DNA of 64,000 nt from Rhodococcoides kyotonense (GTDB lineage Bacteria > Actinomycetota > Actinomycetes > Mycobacteriales > Mycobacteriaceae), in contig NZ_FZOW01000012.1 of the NCBI RefSeq assembly GCF_900188125.1, positions 154,329-218,328 of the forward strand. The letters are read 5' to 3'. Below the pieces are notes generated by a model. That model did not search any database. It was not told the DNA's origin and was given only the letters and a program-made list of their open reading frames with translations. Below are positions 10,035 through 20,783 of the stretch, in pieces. The first letter of the stretch is position 1. Every line of letters begins with the position of its first letter. Both the position numbers and the translations under genes were made by a program.

Positions 10035-10040
10035 TAGGCT
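10035..10040 (+). promoter_or_regulatory. Predicted -10 (TAGGCT) for leaderless cobM
   Basis: TAGGCT fits the actinobacterial TANNNT -10 pattern and ends 8 nt before GTG 10049. No purine-rich ribosome-binding site precedes this GTG, so the transcript probably starts at or next to the start codon. Confidence 0.5.
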
Positions 10041-10048
10041 TTTGCCCC

Positions 10049-10792
10049 GTGACAGTTCACTTCATCGGCGCCGGGCCGGGTGCCGCAGACCTGCTGACGT
10101 TGCGCGCGGTCGAGCACCTACGCACGAGCCCGGTCTGCGTCTACGCAGGTACGTACATCGACGACGCGATACTCGCGCACTGTCCGAGCGACGTCAGGAA
10201 AGTCGACACCGCGAGGATGGACCTCGACGCGATCACCGCCGAACTCGTCGCAGCGCATGAACGTGGACAGGACGTCGCGCGCCTCTGCTCGGGTGACCCA
10301 TCTCTCTACTCGGCGCTCGCCGAACAGTCGGCGCGGCTCGATTCCGCCGGTGTCCCGTGGGACGTGACGCCAGGCGTGCCCGCTTACGCCGCCGCAGCCG
10401 CGACGTTGCGCGTCGAACTGACCGTTCCCGAGGTCACGCAGTCCGTCGTCCTCACGCGCACGCAGGCGCGCTCCACAGCGATGCCCGACGCCGAGGCGCT
10501 CTCGAACTTCGCAGCGACCGGCGCGACGCTCGTGCTGCATCTGGCGATCACCCGAATCGGAGTCCTGGCCGACGAGCTGAAGGACCATTACGGACCCGGC
10601 TGCCCTGCCGCCGTCGTATTTCACGCCAGCAAACCGGACCAGCTCGTACTGACGGGCACGCTCGACGACATCGCCGGACAGGTCGAGGCCGCGGGATTGA
10701 AACAGGCTGCCGTCATCCTCGTCGGGCCCGCGGTGGGTAGGGCTCCCGGCGTCGAATCACATCTGTACGACGCGTGCCGGGATCGCGCGTGA
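10049..10792 (+). CDS. cobM: Precorrin-4 C11-methyltransferase
   Basis: SAM-dependent tetrapyrrole methylase of the cobalamin pathway, expected to methylate C11 of precorrin-4. The N-terminal VHFIGAGPGAADLLTLRA is the typical glycine-rich first motif, followed by a VCVYAGTYID segment, LCSGDPSLYSALAEQ and DVTPGVPAYAAAAATL, all in the order and spacing of CobM/CbiF. The length of 247 residues is normal. GTG 10049 is used because it sits directly before the methylase fold and 8 nt after a -10 hexamer; 24 upstream in-frame codons are unlikely to be coding. It overlaps cobF by 4 nt (GTGA), so the two are probably translationally coupled. I see no cobalamin riboswitch upstream. Confidence 0.93.
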   Translation: MTVHFIGAGPGAADLLTLRAVEHLRTSPVCVYAGTYIDDAILAHCPSDVRKVDTARMDLDAITAELVAAHERGQDVARLCSGDPSLYSALAEQSARLDSAGVPWDVTPGVPAYAAAAATLRVELTVPEVTQSVVLTRTQARSTAMPDAEALSNFAATGATLVLHLAITRIGVLADELKDHYGPGCPAAVVFHASKPDQLVLTGTLDDIAGQVEAAGLKQAAVILVGPAVGRAPGVESHLYDACRDRA

Positions 10793-11499
10793 AAATCCAC
10801 CTCGTCGGCGTCGGCGCGGGCCATCCCGACCAGATCACCGTCCAGGCCGTCGCCAAGCTCCGAGAGGTCGACGTGTTCCTCGTCGCCGACAAAGGCTCGT
10901 CGGTGGGCGACCTGGCCGAGTTCAGGGCCGAGATTCTCAGGCGTCACGTGCCGGGTCGGCCGCGCGTGATCGAAGTGAAGGATCCGGAGCGCGACAGGAA
11001 GCCGGCGGACTACGGGACCGCGGTGCTGGACTGGCACGACGCCAGGGCCGGTGCATACAAGGAAGTCCTTGCAGGCCTCGATCCCGACACGACGGTCGGT
11101 TTTCTGGTCTGGGGAGACCCAGCGCTGTACGACAGCACGATCCGTGTCGTCGAGAGACTGGGTATCGAGTTCGACGTCACGCCGGGGATCAGCAGTGTGT
11201 CGATGCTCGCAGCCGCCCACAGGCTGGTGCTGAATCGCATCGGCGGGCCGATCGTGATCACGACGGGTCGGGCGTTGCTCGGAGACGTCGACGCCGGTGC
11301 CGAGAACATCGTCGTCATGCTCGACGGCCATCTGACGTGCCGCGAACTCGTCGGAACGGGTAGGTGGAGCATCTATTGGGGGGCCAACCTGGGAACGGCC
11401 GATGAAAAGTTGGTGTCCGGACCGCTCGACGAGTGCATCGGGGAGATCGAGCAGGTGCGTGCCGAGCTGAAGGCGAAGCACGGCTGGGTCATGGATGTG

Positions 11500-11523
<24 letters not shown>
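10789..11523 (+). CDS. cobF: Precorrin-6A synthase (deacetylating)
   Basis: Tetrapyrrole methylase that methylates C1 of precorrin-5 with loss of the acetyl fragment in the aerobic cobalamin pathway. Diagnostic stretches are KIHLVGVGAGHPDQITVQA at the N-terminus, VGFLVWGDPALYDSTIR and FDVTPGISSVSMLAAAHR. The length of 244 residues matches CobF. GTG 10789 overlaps the cobM stop; a GTG 15 nt upstream is less likely. The last codons (YALRARA) and the stop lie in the left arm of palindromic repeat family 2, whose other copy encodes the same YALRARA inside aftB. The native C-terminus may therefore have been rewritten by a repeat insertion. It is followed directly by the glf promoter. Confidence 0.92.
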
Positions 11524-14705
<3,182 letters not shown>

Positions 14706-14728
<23 letters not shown>

Positions 14729-15242
14729 GAACCAGAGCGAGGCAGCCGCCGAAGTTCGCATCCTGTCGAAGATCCAGAAGACCGTCGCAGTGCAGCCGGG
14801 TGCGATCACCGTCGCGCGCGGGATGTCCCACTTCGGTGAGCACGCGCTCGGATGGGTTGCGATCGCCGGCGTCGGCGCGGCTCTGGATTCGGCGCGGCGA
14901 CGGCAATGGGCAGGCGTCGCGGTCGGCGCTGTCGGCTCGCACGCGGCGTCGATCGTCATCAAGCGCGTGATTCGTCGCCCACGTCCGAACGATCCGTCGG
15001 TGAGTGTCAACGTGTCGACACCGAGCAAGCTGAGCTTCCCGTCGTCGCACGCGACCTCGACCACTGCGGCCGCGATTCTGCTGGGACGACTCACCGGTCT
15101 ACCCTTGCCTGCGGTCCTCGTGCCCCCGATGCTGCTCTCGCGGCTCGTACTCGGAGTGCACTACCCCACAGATGTACTTGCCGGAACTGCGCTCGGCGCT
15201 TTGTCCGCAGCCGCCGTGCGCAAGTTCGAAGGAGACTTATGA
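14706..15242 (+). CDS. PAP2-family membrane phosphatase (Rv3807c-like)
   Basis: Small integral-membrane phosphatase. By position between glfT2 and ubiA it corresponds to Rv3807c, proposed to dephosphorylate decaprenylphosphoryl-5-phosphoribose on the way to the arabinose donor DPA. The three PAP2 signature blocks are visible: KRVIRRPRP, FPSSHAT and SRLVLGVHYPTDVLAG, containing the expected Lys/Arg, Ser-His and Arg-His residues. It has 178 residues with 3-4 hydrophobic segments. GTG 14706 overlaps the end of glfT2 by 23 nt, and the stop overlaps the ubiA start (ATGA), so it is embedded in a tightly coupled operon. Confidence 0.88.
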
Positions 15243-16144
15243 GCGAGGAAGCTACCGCCGTCGGGGCGCCCCCGAAGAACCTGATCGACGGGGTCATCAA
15301 GGCACTCCGGCCGCGTCAGTGGGTCAAGAACGTCCTGGTCCTGGCAGCCCCACTCGCCGCGGGCTCGGTCACCCAAGCCGACGTCCTGCTCCCGGTCGGG
15401 CTCGCGTTCGTCGTGTTCTGCTTCGCTGCATCCGGCGTCTACCTGGTCAACGACGCCATGGACGTCGAGGCCGACCGAGCTCACCCCACCAAGCGTTTCC
15501 GGCCGATCGCCGCGGGAGTTCTGCCCGTCACGCTGGCCTACGCGATGGCCGTCGCCTGCATTGCGCTCGCGATCGGACTGTCGTTCTTCGCGAACTGGAA
15601 GCTCGCGCTGGTCATCGGCGTCTACATCGCGATCCAGCTCGCATACTGCTTCGGTCTCAAGCATCAGGCCGTGCTCGACATCTGCATCGTGTCGTCGGGC
15701 TTCCTGCTTCGTGCCATCGCTGGTGGCGTCGCCGCGTCGATTCCGCTGTCTCAGTGGTTCCTGCTGATCATGGCCTTCGGCTCGCTGTTCATGGCCGCGG
15801 GCAAGCGTTACGCCGAGCTCCAACTGGCCGAACGCACCGGCGCGAAGATCCGTAAGTCCCTGGAGAACTACACGACGACGTACCTACGCTTCGTCTGGAC
15901 GTTGTCCGCGACGGCCGTCGTGATTTGCTATGGACTGTGGGCCTTCGAACAAGACGCCGAAACCTCGACCAACTGGTTCGCCATCTCGATGATTCCGTTC
16001 ACGATCGCGATTCTGCGGTACGCGGTCGACGTCGATGGCGGACAGGCCGGTGAACCCGAGGAGATCGCGCTGGGCGACAGGGTGTTGCAGGTGCTCGCCC
16101 TTGCGTGGATCGGAGTAGTGGGTGTCGCTGTCTACCTCGCGTGA
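15239..16144 (+). CDS. ubiA: Decaprenyl-phosphate phosphoribosyltransferase (UbiA superfamily)
   Basis: Membrane prenyltransferase that transfers 5-phosphoribose from PRPP to decaprenyl phosphate, the first step to the arabinan donor. The UbiA signature NDAMDVEADRAHPTKRFRPI is present, and the second Asp-rich loop is the reduced form GLKHQAVLD, as in this subfamily. About eight membrane helices are predicted and the 301 residues match Rv3806c (302). ATG 15239 is chosen for its GGAG 5 nt upstream and its overlap with the preceding stop; the open frame extends further upstream only as a shadow of the phosphatase gene. The C-terminus overlaps aftB by 23 nt. Confidence 0.95.
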   Translation: MSEEATAVGAPPKNLIDGVIKALRPRQWVKNVLVLAAPLAAGSVTQADVLLPVGLAFVVFCFAASGVYLVNDAMDVEADRAHPTKRFRPIAAGVLPVTLAYAMAVACIALAIGLSFFANWKLALVIGVYIAIQLAYCFGLKHQAVLDICIVSSGFLLRAIAGGVAASIPLSQWFLLIMAFGSLFMAAGKRYAELQLAERTGAKIRKSLENYTTTYLRFVWTLSATAVVICYGLWAFEQDAETSTNWFAISMIPFTIAILRYAVDVDGGQAGEPEEIALGDRVLQVLALAWIGVVGVAVYLA

Positions 16145-18038
16145 GGAACTGACCGAACCCGCACCCGACGCGCCTTCGGTTCGCTCGCGTACCCCCCTCA
16201 CCACCGCGATATTCGCCGTCGGCGTCGTCGTTTCGAGCCTGCTGTTCCTGTTGGGAGCATGGGAACGACGATGGATCGCCGACGACGGTCTCATCGTGCT
16301 TCGCACGGTTCGCAATCTTCTGGCGGGCAACGGGCCTGTCTTCAACGCGGGCGAACGCGTCGAGACCAACACGAGCACGATCTGGACGTACCTCGTCTAC
16401 GCAGGCAGCTGGCTGAGCGAGGCGCGGATCGAGTACGTCGTTCTGACGATCGCGCTGGTTCTGTCGACGGCAGCCATCGCTATCGCCATGTTCGGGACTT
16501 ATGCGCTTCGCGCCCGTGCGCGCGTAGTGACACCAGGGACCAACTTTGCGCGCACGGGTGGCGCAGCCGCATACCTGCCCGCCGGTGTCCTGGTCTACAT
16601 CGCCGTCCCGCCGGCCCGCGACTTCGCGACGTCAGGGCTCGAGACGTGCCTCGTCATCTTCTGGATCGCGACGCTGTGGCTTCTGATGGTCCGCTGGTCC
16701 ACCAAGGACATCGGTAGGCCGGCACTACTGTTCCTGTCGTTCTGGGCGGGCCTCGGGCCGCTCGTGCGCCCGGAGCTCGTCATCCTCTCCGCGCTCGCGC
16801 TCGTCATGATCTTCCTGGCCCCGCAGACGTGGGCGAGCCGATTCTTCGTGTTCGCCTTCGCCGGGGCCGTTCCGGTCTGCTACCAGATCTGGCGCATGGG
16901 CTACTACGGCCTGCCGTACCCCAACACCGCCGTCGCGAAGGATGCGGGCGGCGCGAAGTGGGCACAGGGCTTCGAGTATCTCTGGAACCTGCTCGGCCCG
17001 TACATGCTGTGGCTGCCGCTGGTTCTGCTCCTCGTCGCCGCCGTCGTCACGACGCGTAGGCCGGGGCCGGTTCGGCTGCCCAAGACCATCGGCGATGCGC
17101 AGCGTGCGTTGCGGTCACCGACCGCGGCCGTCGTGTTCGTCCTGCTGGCCGGTGTACTGCAGTTGATCTATGCGATTCGCGTCGGTGGCGATTTCATGCA
17201 CGGGCGAACTCTTCTTCCGGCATTGTTCACAATTCTGCTGCCCATTTCGGTGTTACCGCTGACAATTCCGACGGCGAAATCCGGGGCCCGCGCGGTCGTC
17301 GCGTTCGGCGTCGGCGCTGCCGTCTGGATCGTCACGATCGTCTGGGCTTTCTTCGCAGCCAATACCACCGGTATGCCGGAGGGGTCGATCGTCGGCCGTT
17401 CGGGCATCGTCGACGAGCGTGCGTTCTACGCCCTCAACACCGGGCACGCGCATCCGATCCTCGCGTCGGACTACCTCGACTATCCCCGCATGCGTGCGAT
17501 GGTCGAGGCGATCGAGAACACGCCCGACGGGGGCCTGCTGCTGCCGTCGTCGCAATTCACGTACTGGGACGTCGTGCCGCCACCGCTGCCGATCCCGCCG
17601 GGCGGGGCCGGGCACACGGTCTACTTCCTGAATCTGGGCATGACGAGCATGAACGTCGGTCTCGACGTCCGCGTCATCGACCAGATGGGCCTCGCGTATC
17701 CGCTCGCGTCGCACACCGCGCGGCTCGAGAACGGTCGCATCGGACACGACAAGAACCTGTTCCCGGACTGGGTCGTCGCGGATCTCGGATTGGTCGGCGA
17801 ACATCCCTACCTGCCGTGGTACATGGACGAGGACTGGGTCACCGAGGCTCGCGTCGCGCTGTCGTGTGCGGACACGCAGGAGCTGATCGCGTCGTACCGC
17901 GCCCCGCTGACGCAGGACCTGTTCATCAGGAACATCAAGCGGTCGTTGTTCTACGCGGGTTATCGTTTCGACCGCGTACCGAAATACGAAATACAAAGAT
18001 GTGGTTTGGAGGAGCCGGTTCTCCAACACGACAATTAG
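16122..18038 (+). CDS. aftB: Terminal beta-1,2-arabinofuranosyltransferase AftB, with repeat insertion
   Basis: GT-C membrane enzyme adding terminal beta-1,2-arabinofuranose, the sites later mycolated, from decaprenylphosphoryl-arabinose. Recognised by WERRWIADDGLIVLRTVRNL (catalytic Asp-Asp), NAGERVETNTSTIWTYLVY and VYIAVPPARDFATSGLET, and by its place after ubiA. It has 638 residues with many membrane helices and a soluble C-terminal domain. Nucleotides 16500-16573 are a copy of palindromic repeat family 2, read in frame as YALRARARVVTPGTNFARTG followed by GAAAY. From my knowledge of mycobacterial AftB this loop is expected to be roughly ten residues shorter. GTG 16122 overlaps the ubiA end. 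Confidence 0.94.
   Translation: MSLSTSREELTEPAPDAPSVRSRTPLTTAIFAVGVVVSSLLFLLGAWERRWIADDGLIVLRTVRNLLAGNGPVFNAGERVETNTSTIWTYLVYAGSWLSEARIEYVVLTIALVLSTAAIAIAMFGTYALRARARVVTPGTNFARTGGAAAYLPAGVLVYIAVPPARDFATSGLETCLVIFWIATLWLLMVRWSTKDIGRPALLFLSFWAGLGPLVRPELVILSALALVMIFLAPQTWASRFFVFAFAGAVPVCYQIWRMGYYGLPYPNTAVAKDAGGAKWAQGFEYLWNLLGPYMLWLPLVLLLVAAVVTTRRPGPVRLPKTIGDAQRALRSPTAAVVFVLLAGVLQLIYAIRVGGDFMHGRTLLPALFTILLPISVLPLTIPTAKSGARAVVAFGVGAAVWIVTIVWAFFAANTTGMPEGSIVGRSGIVDERAFYALNTGHAHPILASDYLDYPRMRAMVEAIENTPDGGLLLPSSQFTYWDVVPPPLPIPPGGAGHTVYFLNLGMTSMNVGLDVRVIDQMGLAYPLASHTARLENGRIGHDKNLFPDWVVADLGLVGEHPYLPWYMDEDWVTEARVALSCADTQELIASYRAPLTQDLFIRNIKRSLFYAGYRFDRVPKYEIQRCGLEEPVLQHDN
16500..16573. repeat. Palindromic repeat family 2, copy 2, in frame inside aftB
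   Basis: The left arm (16500-16531, core CGCCCGTGCGCGCGTAGTGAC minus its first base) and the right arm (16541-16573, core TTTGCGCGCACGGGTGGCGC) form a long imperfect hairpin. Both arms closely match the copy at 11500-11571, including the ATGCGCT start and the CAGCCGCA-like end. In aftB it is translated between two hydrophobic segments, so the reading frame is preserved and the extra residues fall in a loop. Confidence 0.8.
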
Positions 18039-18217
18039 TTGCGTCGATATGGATTCGACGCCAAGATGGGATATCTCATTTTCGTAACGGAGGTCGAGTT
18101 TCGGCCGATGTATGCGAAAGATGTGTGTGACTGATGGGCCGCAAGGACCGGATTCACCCCGCTGAACGGGCGAGTCGTAGCAATACGGCCCACCAAAACC
18201 GCTGAGAGGTCGATTGC

Positions 18218-19210
18218 ATGCTGTTTGGAACGAAGAAGAGTGCCGGGGGGCGCGCTCGCCGAGTACTGACGTCCTTGGCGATGGCTGTGGCACTGCCCCT
18301 CGGTCTGGCAGTGGTGGGAACGGGCGCGACCGCGAACGCAGCGTTCGACGACCGTGCGTTCGATTTCTGGACGGACTCGAGCATGGGTCCGATCAAGAGC
18401 CGAGTCTGGCGAGCAGCGGACGGCAACACCGACCGCGTCGTCTATCTGCTCGACGGCCTGCGCGCCACGAGTGACATCTCCGGCTGGGAGCACGAGACGG
18501 ATGCAGGCGCGACTCTCGCTGCCTGGAACATCAACGTCGTCGAGCCCGTCGGCGGTATGTCCAGCTTCTACTCCGACTGGTACGCCCCGTCGAACTTCAA
18601 CGGGCAGCAGACCACGTACAAGTGGGAAACGTTCCTCACGCAGAACCTGCGCGACAACCTCGCCAACCAGCTCGGCTTCAACCGCAATCGCAACGGTGTC
18701 GTCGGCATCTCCATGGGTGGATCCGCTGCCCTGACGCTGGCTGCCTACCACCCGGACCAGTTCTCCTACGCGGGATCGCTGTCGGGCTACCTGAACATCT
18801 CGGCGCCCGGCATGCGCGAGGCGATGCGTCTGGCTCTGCTCGACTCGGGCCGATACAACATCGACGCCATGTGGGGCCCGCCGTGGAACCCGGCATGGCT
18901 GCGCAACGACCCGTTCGTGTTCGCACCGCGTCTGCGCGACAACGGAACGCGCGTGTGGGTGTTCGCAGGTAGTGGATTGCCGGGTGGTCTCGACCAGCCG
19001 CGCAGCTTCATCGACTACTACAACACCGGCAATGCGATGGGCCTCGAAGCGATCGCTCTCGCCAACAGCCGCGCATTCCAGGTCCGTATGGCGAGCATCG
19101 GCGCCAACAACGTCACGTACGCGTTCCCGGCCGTCGGAACCCACCAGTGGGGTTACTGGCAGGAGCAGGTCCACATCATGGCGCCTGATCTGAGCGCCAA
19201 CATCGGCTAG
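18218..19210 (+). CDS. Antigen 85-type mycolyltransferase 1
   Basis: Secreted esterase-fold enzyme that moves mycolic acid from trehalose monomycolate to arabinogalactan or to a second trehalose monomycolate. It has a signal peptide with cleavage near TANAAFDD, then the alpha/beta-hydrolase core. The nucleophile is Ser165 in GISMGGSAA, the expected acid is the Glu in GLEAIALANS, and the base is His309 in THQWGYW, so the triad looks intact. The PVGGMSSFYSDWYAPS and YKWETFLTQ stretches are typical of the family. It has 330 residues. A GAGAGG ribosome-binding site lies 8 nt before ATG 18218. It occupies the fbpA position of the M. tuberculosis cluster. The 179-bp leader after aftB may hold its own promoter. 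Confidence 0.93.
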   Translation: MLFGTKKSAGGRARRVLTSLAMAVALPLGLAVVGTGATANAAFDDRAFDFWTDSSMGPIKSRVWRAADGNTDRVVYLLDGLRATSDISGWEHETDAGATLAAWNINVVEPVGGMSSFYSDWYAPSNFNGQQTTYKWETFLTQNLRDNLANQLGFNRNRNGVVGISMGGSAALTLAAYHPDQFSYAGSLSGYLNISAPGMREAMRLALLDSGRYNIDAMWGPPWNPAWLRNDPFVFAPRLRDNGTRVWVFAGSGLPGGLDQPRSFIDYYNTGNAMGLEAIALANSRAFQVRMASIGANNVTYAFPAVGTHQWGYWQEQVHIMAPDLSANIG

Positions 19211-19524
19211 GCATTGGTTCGACGCCCCCGCACGACAACTCGTTGTGAGATTTAACCAACTCGACGGGGTGTTCAGCGGGGGCTCGGCAGGATAGTGTCA
19301 CAGCTTGATATCGGCCCCGAAGCAAACCTGAGATCTAGATCACGGTTTTGCATCGGGGTCGTCGAGTGCAATAGCCTGCCATTTGGCTTCGGACGCTCGA
19401 ACGCTGGTACTTAAAAACTGAATGACCCGTACTACGGCCCGACAGGGCCGAAGAACAGCCCTGTTGGAATGCCGGGGGCCGCAGCAGACGCGGAATCCGC
19501 AGAAGACGAGAGAGAGCACGATTC
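19211..19524 (+). other. 314-bp intergenic leader with mutually exclusive hairpins
   Basis: No gene is visible here. GCCCCCGC (19224-19231) can pair with GCGGGGGC (19276-19283) just after the upstream gene. Closer to the next gene, CGGCCC (19435-19440) pairs with GGGCCG (19445-19450), while ACAGGGC (19442-19448) pairs with GCCCTGT (19458-19464). The two stems share the GGGC bases and cannot form together. ATG 19525 follows about 60 nt later, after a GAGAGAG purine stretch. A switchable 5' untranslated region is possible but not demonstrated. Confidence 0.45.
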
Positions 19525-20538
19525 ATGCGATTTGCCGGCCTCAGCCAGAAACCGAGGTTGACCCAGCGATGGCGTCAGCGACTCATGGGACTCGGTGCAG
19601 CCGCACTCGTACTTCCGATCGCTCTCGGCGCAGTCGGTGGAGCTACTGCAGTAGCAGCTCCCAGCCCCATCACGCACAAGGCTCCCGCCGGCGGCCGTGA
19701 AGACCTCTGGGTCCCGTCCGAGATGGGCCCCATCAAGGTTCAGGTCCAGTGGGCAGCCCGTGGCGGCAGCTCGGCGCTCTACCTGCTCGACGGTCTGCGT
19801 GCCCGTGACGACCGCAACGCGTGGACGTTCGAGACCAACGCTCAGGACCAGTTCGCGAACGACGACGTCACGCTCGTGATGCCGGTCGGCGGACAGGCCA
19901 GCTTCTACAGCGACTGGTACGCCGCATCGAACCTGAACGGCCAGGAAGTCACCTACAAGTGGGAGACCTTCCTGACGCAGGACCTGCCCGCGTTCCTCGA
20001 GGGCTACGGTGTCTCGCGCACCAACAACGCCGTGCTCGGCATTTCGATGGGTGGCTCGGCAGCTCTGACGCTCGCCGCCTACCACCGCGATCAGTTCAAG
20101 TTCGCCGGATCCTTCTCGGGTTACCTGAACATCTCCGCTCCCGGCATGCGCGAGGCCATCCGCGTCGCGATGCTGTCGCAGTCCTGGTTCAACGTCGACT
20201 CCATGTGGGGACCTCCGTGGAGCCCGGCGTGGCTGCGTAACGACCCGTTCGTCTTCGCTCCGCAGCTGAAGGGCCTGTCGATGTACATCTCGTCGGCCAG
20301 CGGACTGCCCGGCGAGTTCGACAAGCCGCGCGCACCGATCGACTTCTACAACACGGCCAACGGCATGGCTCTCGAGGCTCTTGCGCTCGCCAACAGCCGC
20401 GCATTCCAGGTCCGCCTGGCCACGCTCGGAATCCCGGCGACGTTCGACTTCCCGTCCAACGGAATTCACTCGTGGCCGTACTGGTCCGCAGAGCTCTGGA
20501 AGGCCCGCGGTCAGATCCTCGAGGCTCTGAACGCCTGA
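19525..20538 (+). CDS. Antigen 85-type mycolyltransferase 2
   Basis: Second secreted mycolyltransferase, closely related to its upstream neighbour. The signal peptide contains LMGLGAAALVLPIALGAVGG, with cleavage probably near AVAAPSP. Visible triad: Ser174 in GISMGGSAA, Glu in ALEALALANS and His315 in IHSWPYW. It has 337 residues. Long shared stretches with the first gene (GYLNISAPGMREA, NDPFVFAP, ANSRAFQVR) point to a tandem duplication. ATG 19525 is preceded by GAGAGAGAGC. An intrinsic terminator follows, so this transcript probably ends here. It takes the position of fbpD (MPT51) in M. tuberculosis, but unlike MPT51 it keeps the nucleophile. Confidence 0.93.
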   Translation: MRFAGLSQKPRLTQRWRQRLMGLGAAALVLPIALGAVGGATAVAAPSPITHKAPAGGREDLWVPSEMGPIKVQVQWAARGGSSALYLLDGLRARDDRNAWTFETNAQDQFANDDVTLVMPVGGQASFYSDWYAASNLNGQEVTYKWETFLTQDLPAFLEGYGVSRTNNAVLGISMGGSAALTLAAYHRDQFKFAGSFSGYLNISAPGMREAIRVAMLSQSWFNVDSMWGPPWSPAWLRNDPFVFAPQLKGLSMYISSASGLPGEFDKPRAPIDFYNTANGMALEALALANSRAFQVRLATLGIPATFDFPSNGIHSWPYWSAELWKARGQILEALNA

Positions 20539-20563
20539 TTCGGGCTGTTTCACACATGATCCA

Positions 20564-20605
20564 CGAATGCCGTCCTGCGTCCTTCGCAGGGCGGCATTCG
20601 TTTTT
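20564..20605 (+). terminator. Rho-independent terminator after mycolyltransferase 2
   Basis: CGAATGCCGTCCTGCG (20564-20579) pairs with CGCAGGGCGGCATTCG (20585-20600) over 16 positions, one of them G-T, with a 5-nt loop. TTTTT follows directly. This is the clearest intrinsic terminator in the window. Confidence 0.9.
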
Positions 20606-20783
20606 GCCCGAACCGGGCAAATTCACAATTGCATCACCAGTCACAGCGAGCCTCGATCGCTTCGGCGTCGTTCGCGTGTAAGAAAGACAGCTACAGAGGT
20701 CTGTGATCCACCCCCCTCGGGACCTTTCGACCCCGGGTGAATCGGACTTCGGCAGCAGCACCTGCAGAAAGAGAGTCACCAAC

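Noticed and set aside
14852..15238. N-terminal extension of the ubiA open frame by 129 codons
   Set aside because: It lies in another frame of the PAP2 phosphatase gene, and its translation is Arg-rich. ATG 15239 has a good ribosome-binding site and gives the family length.
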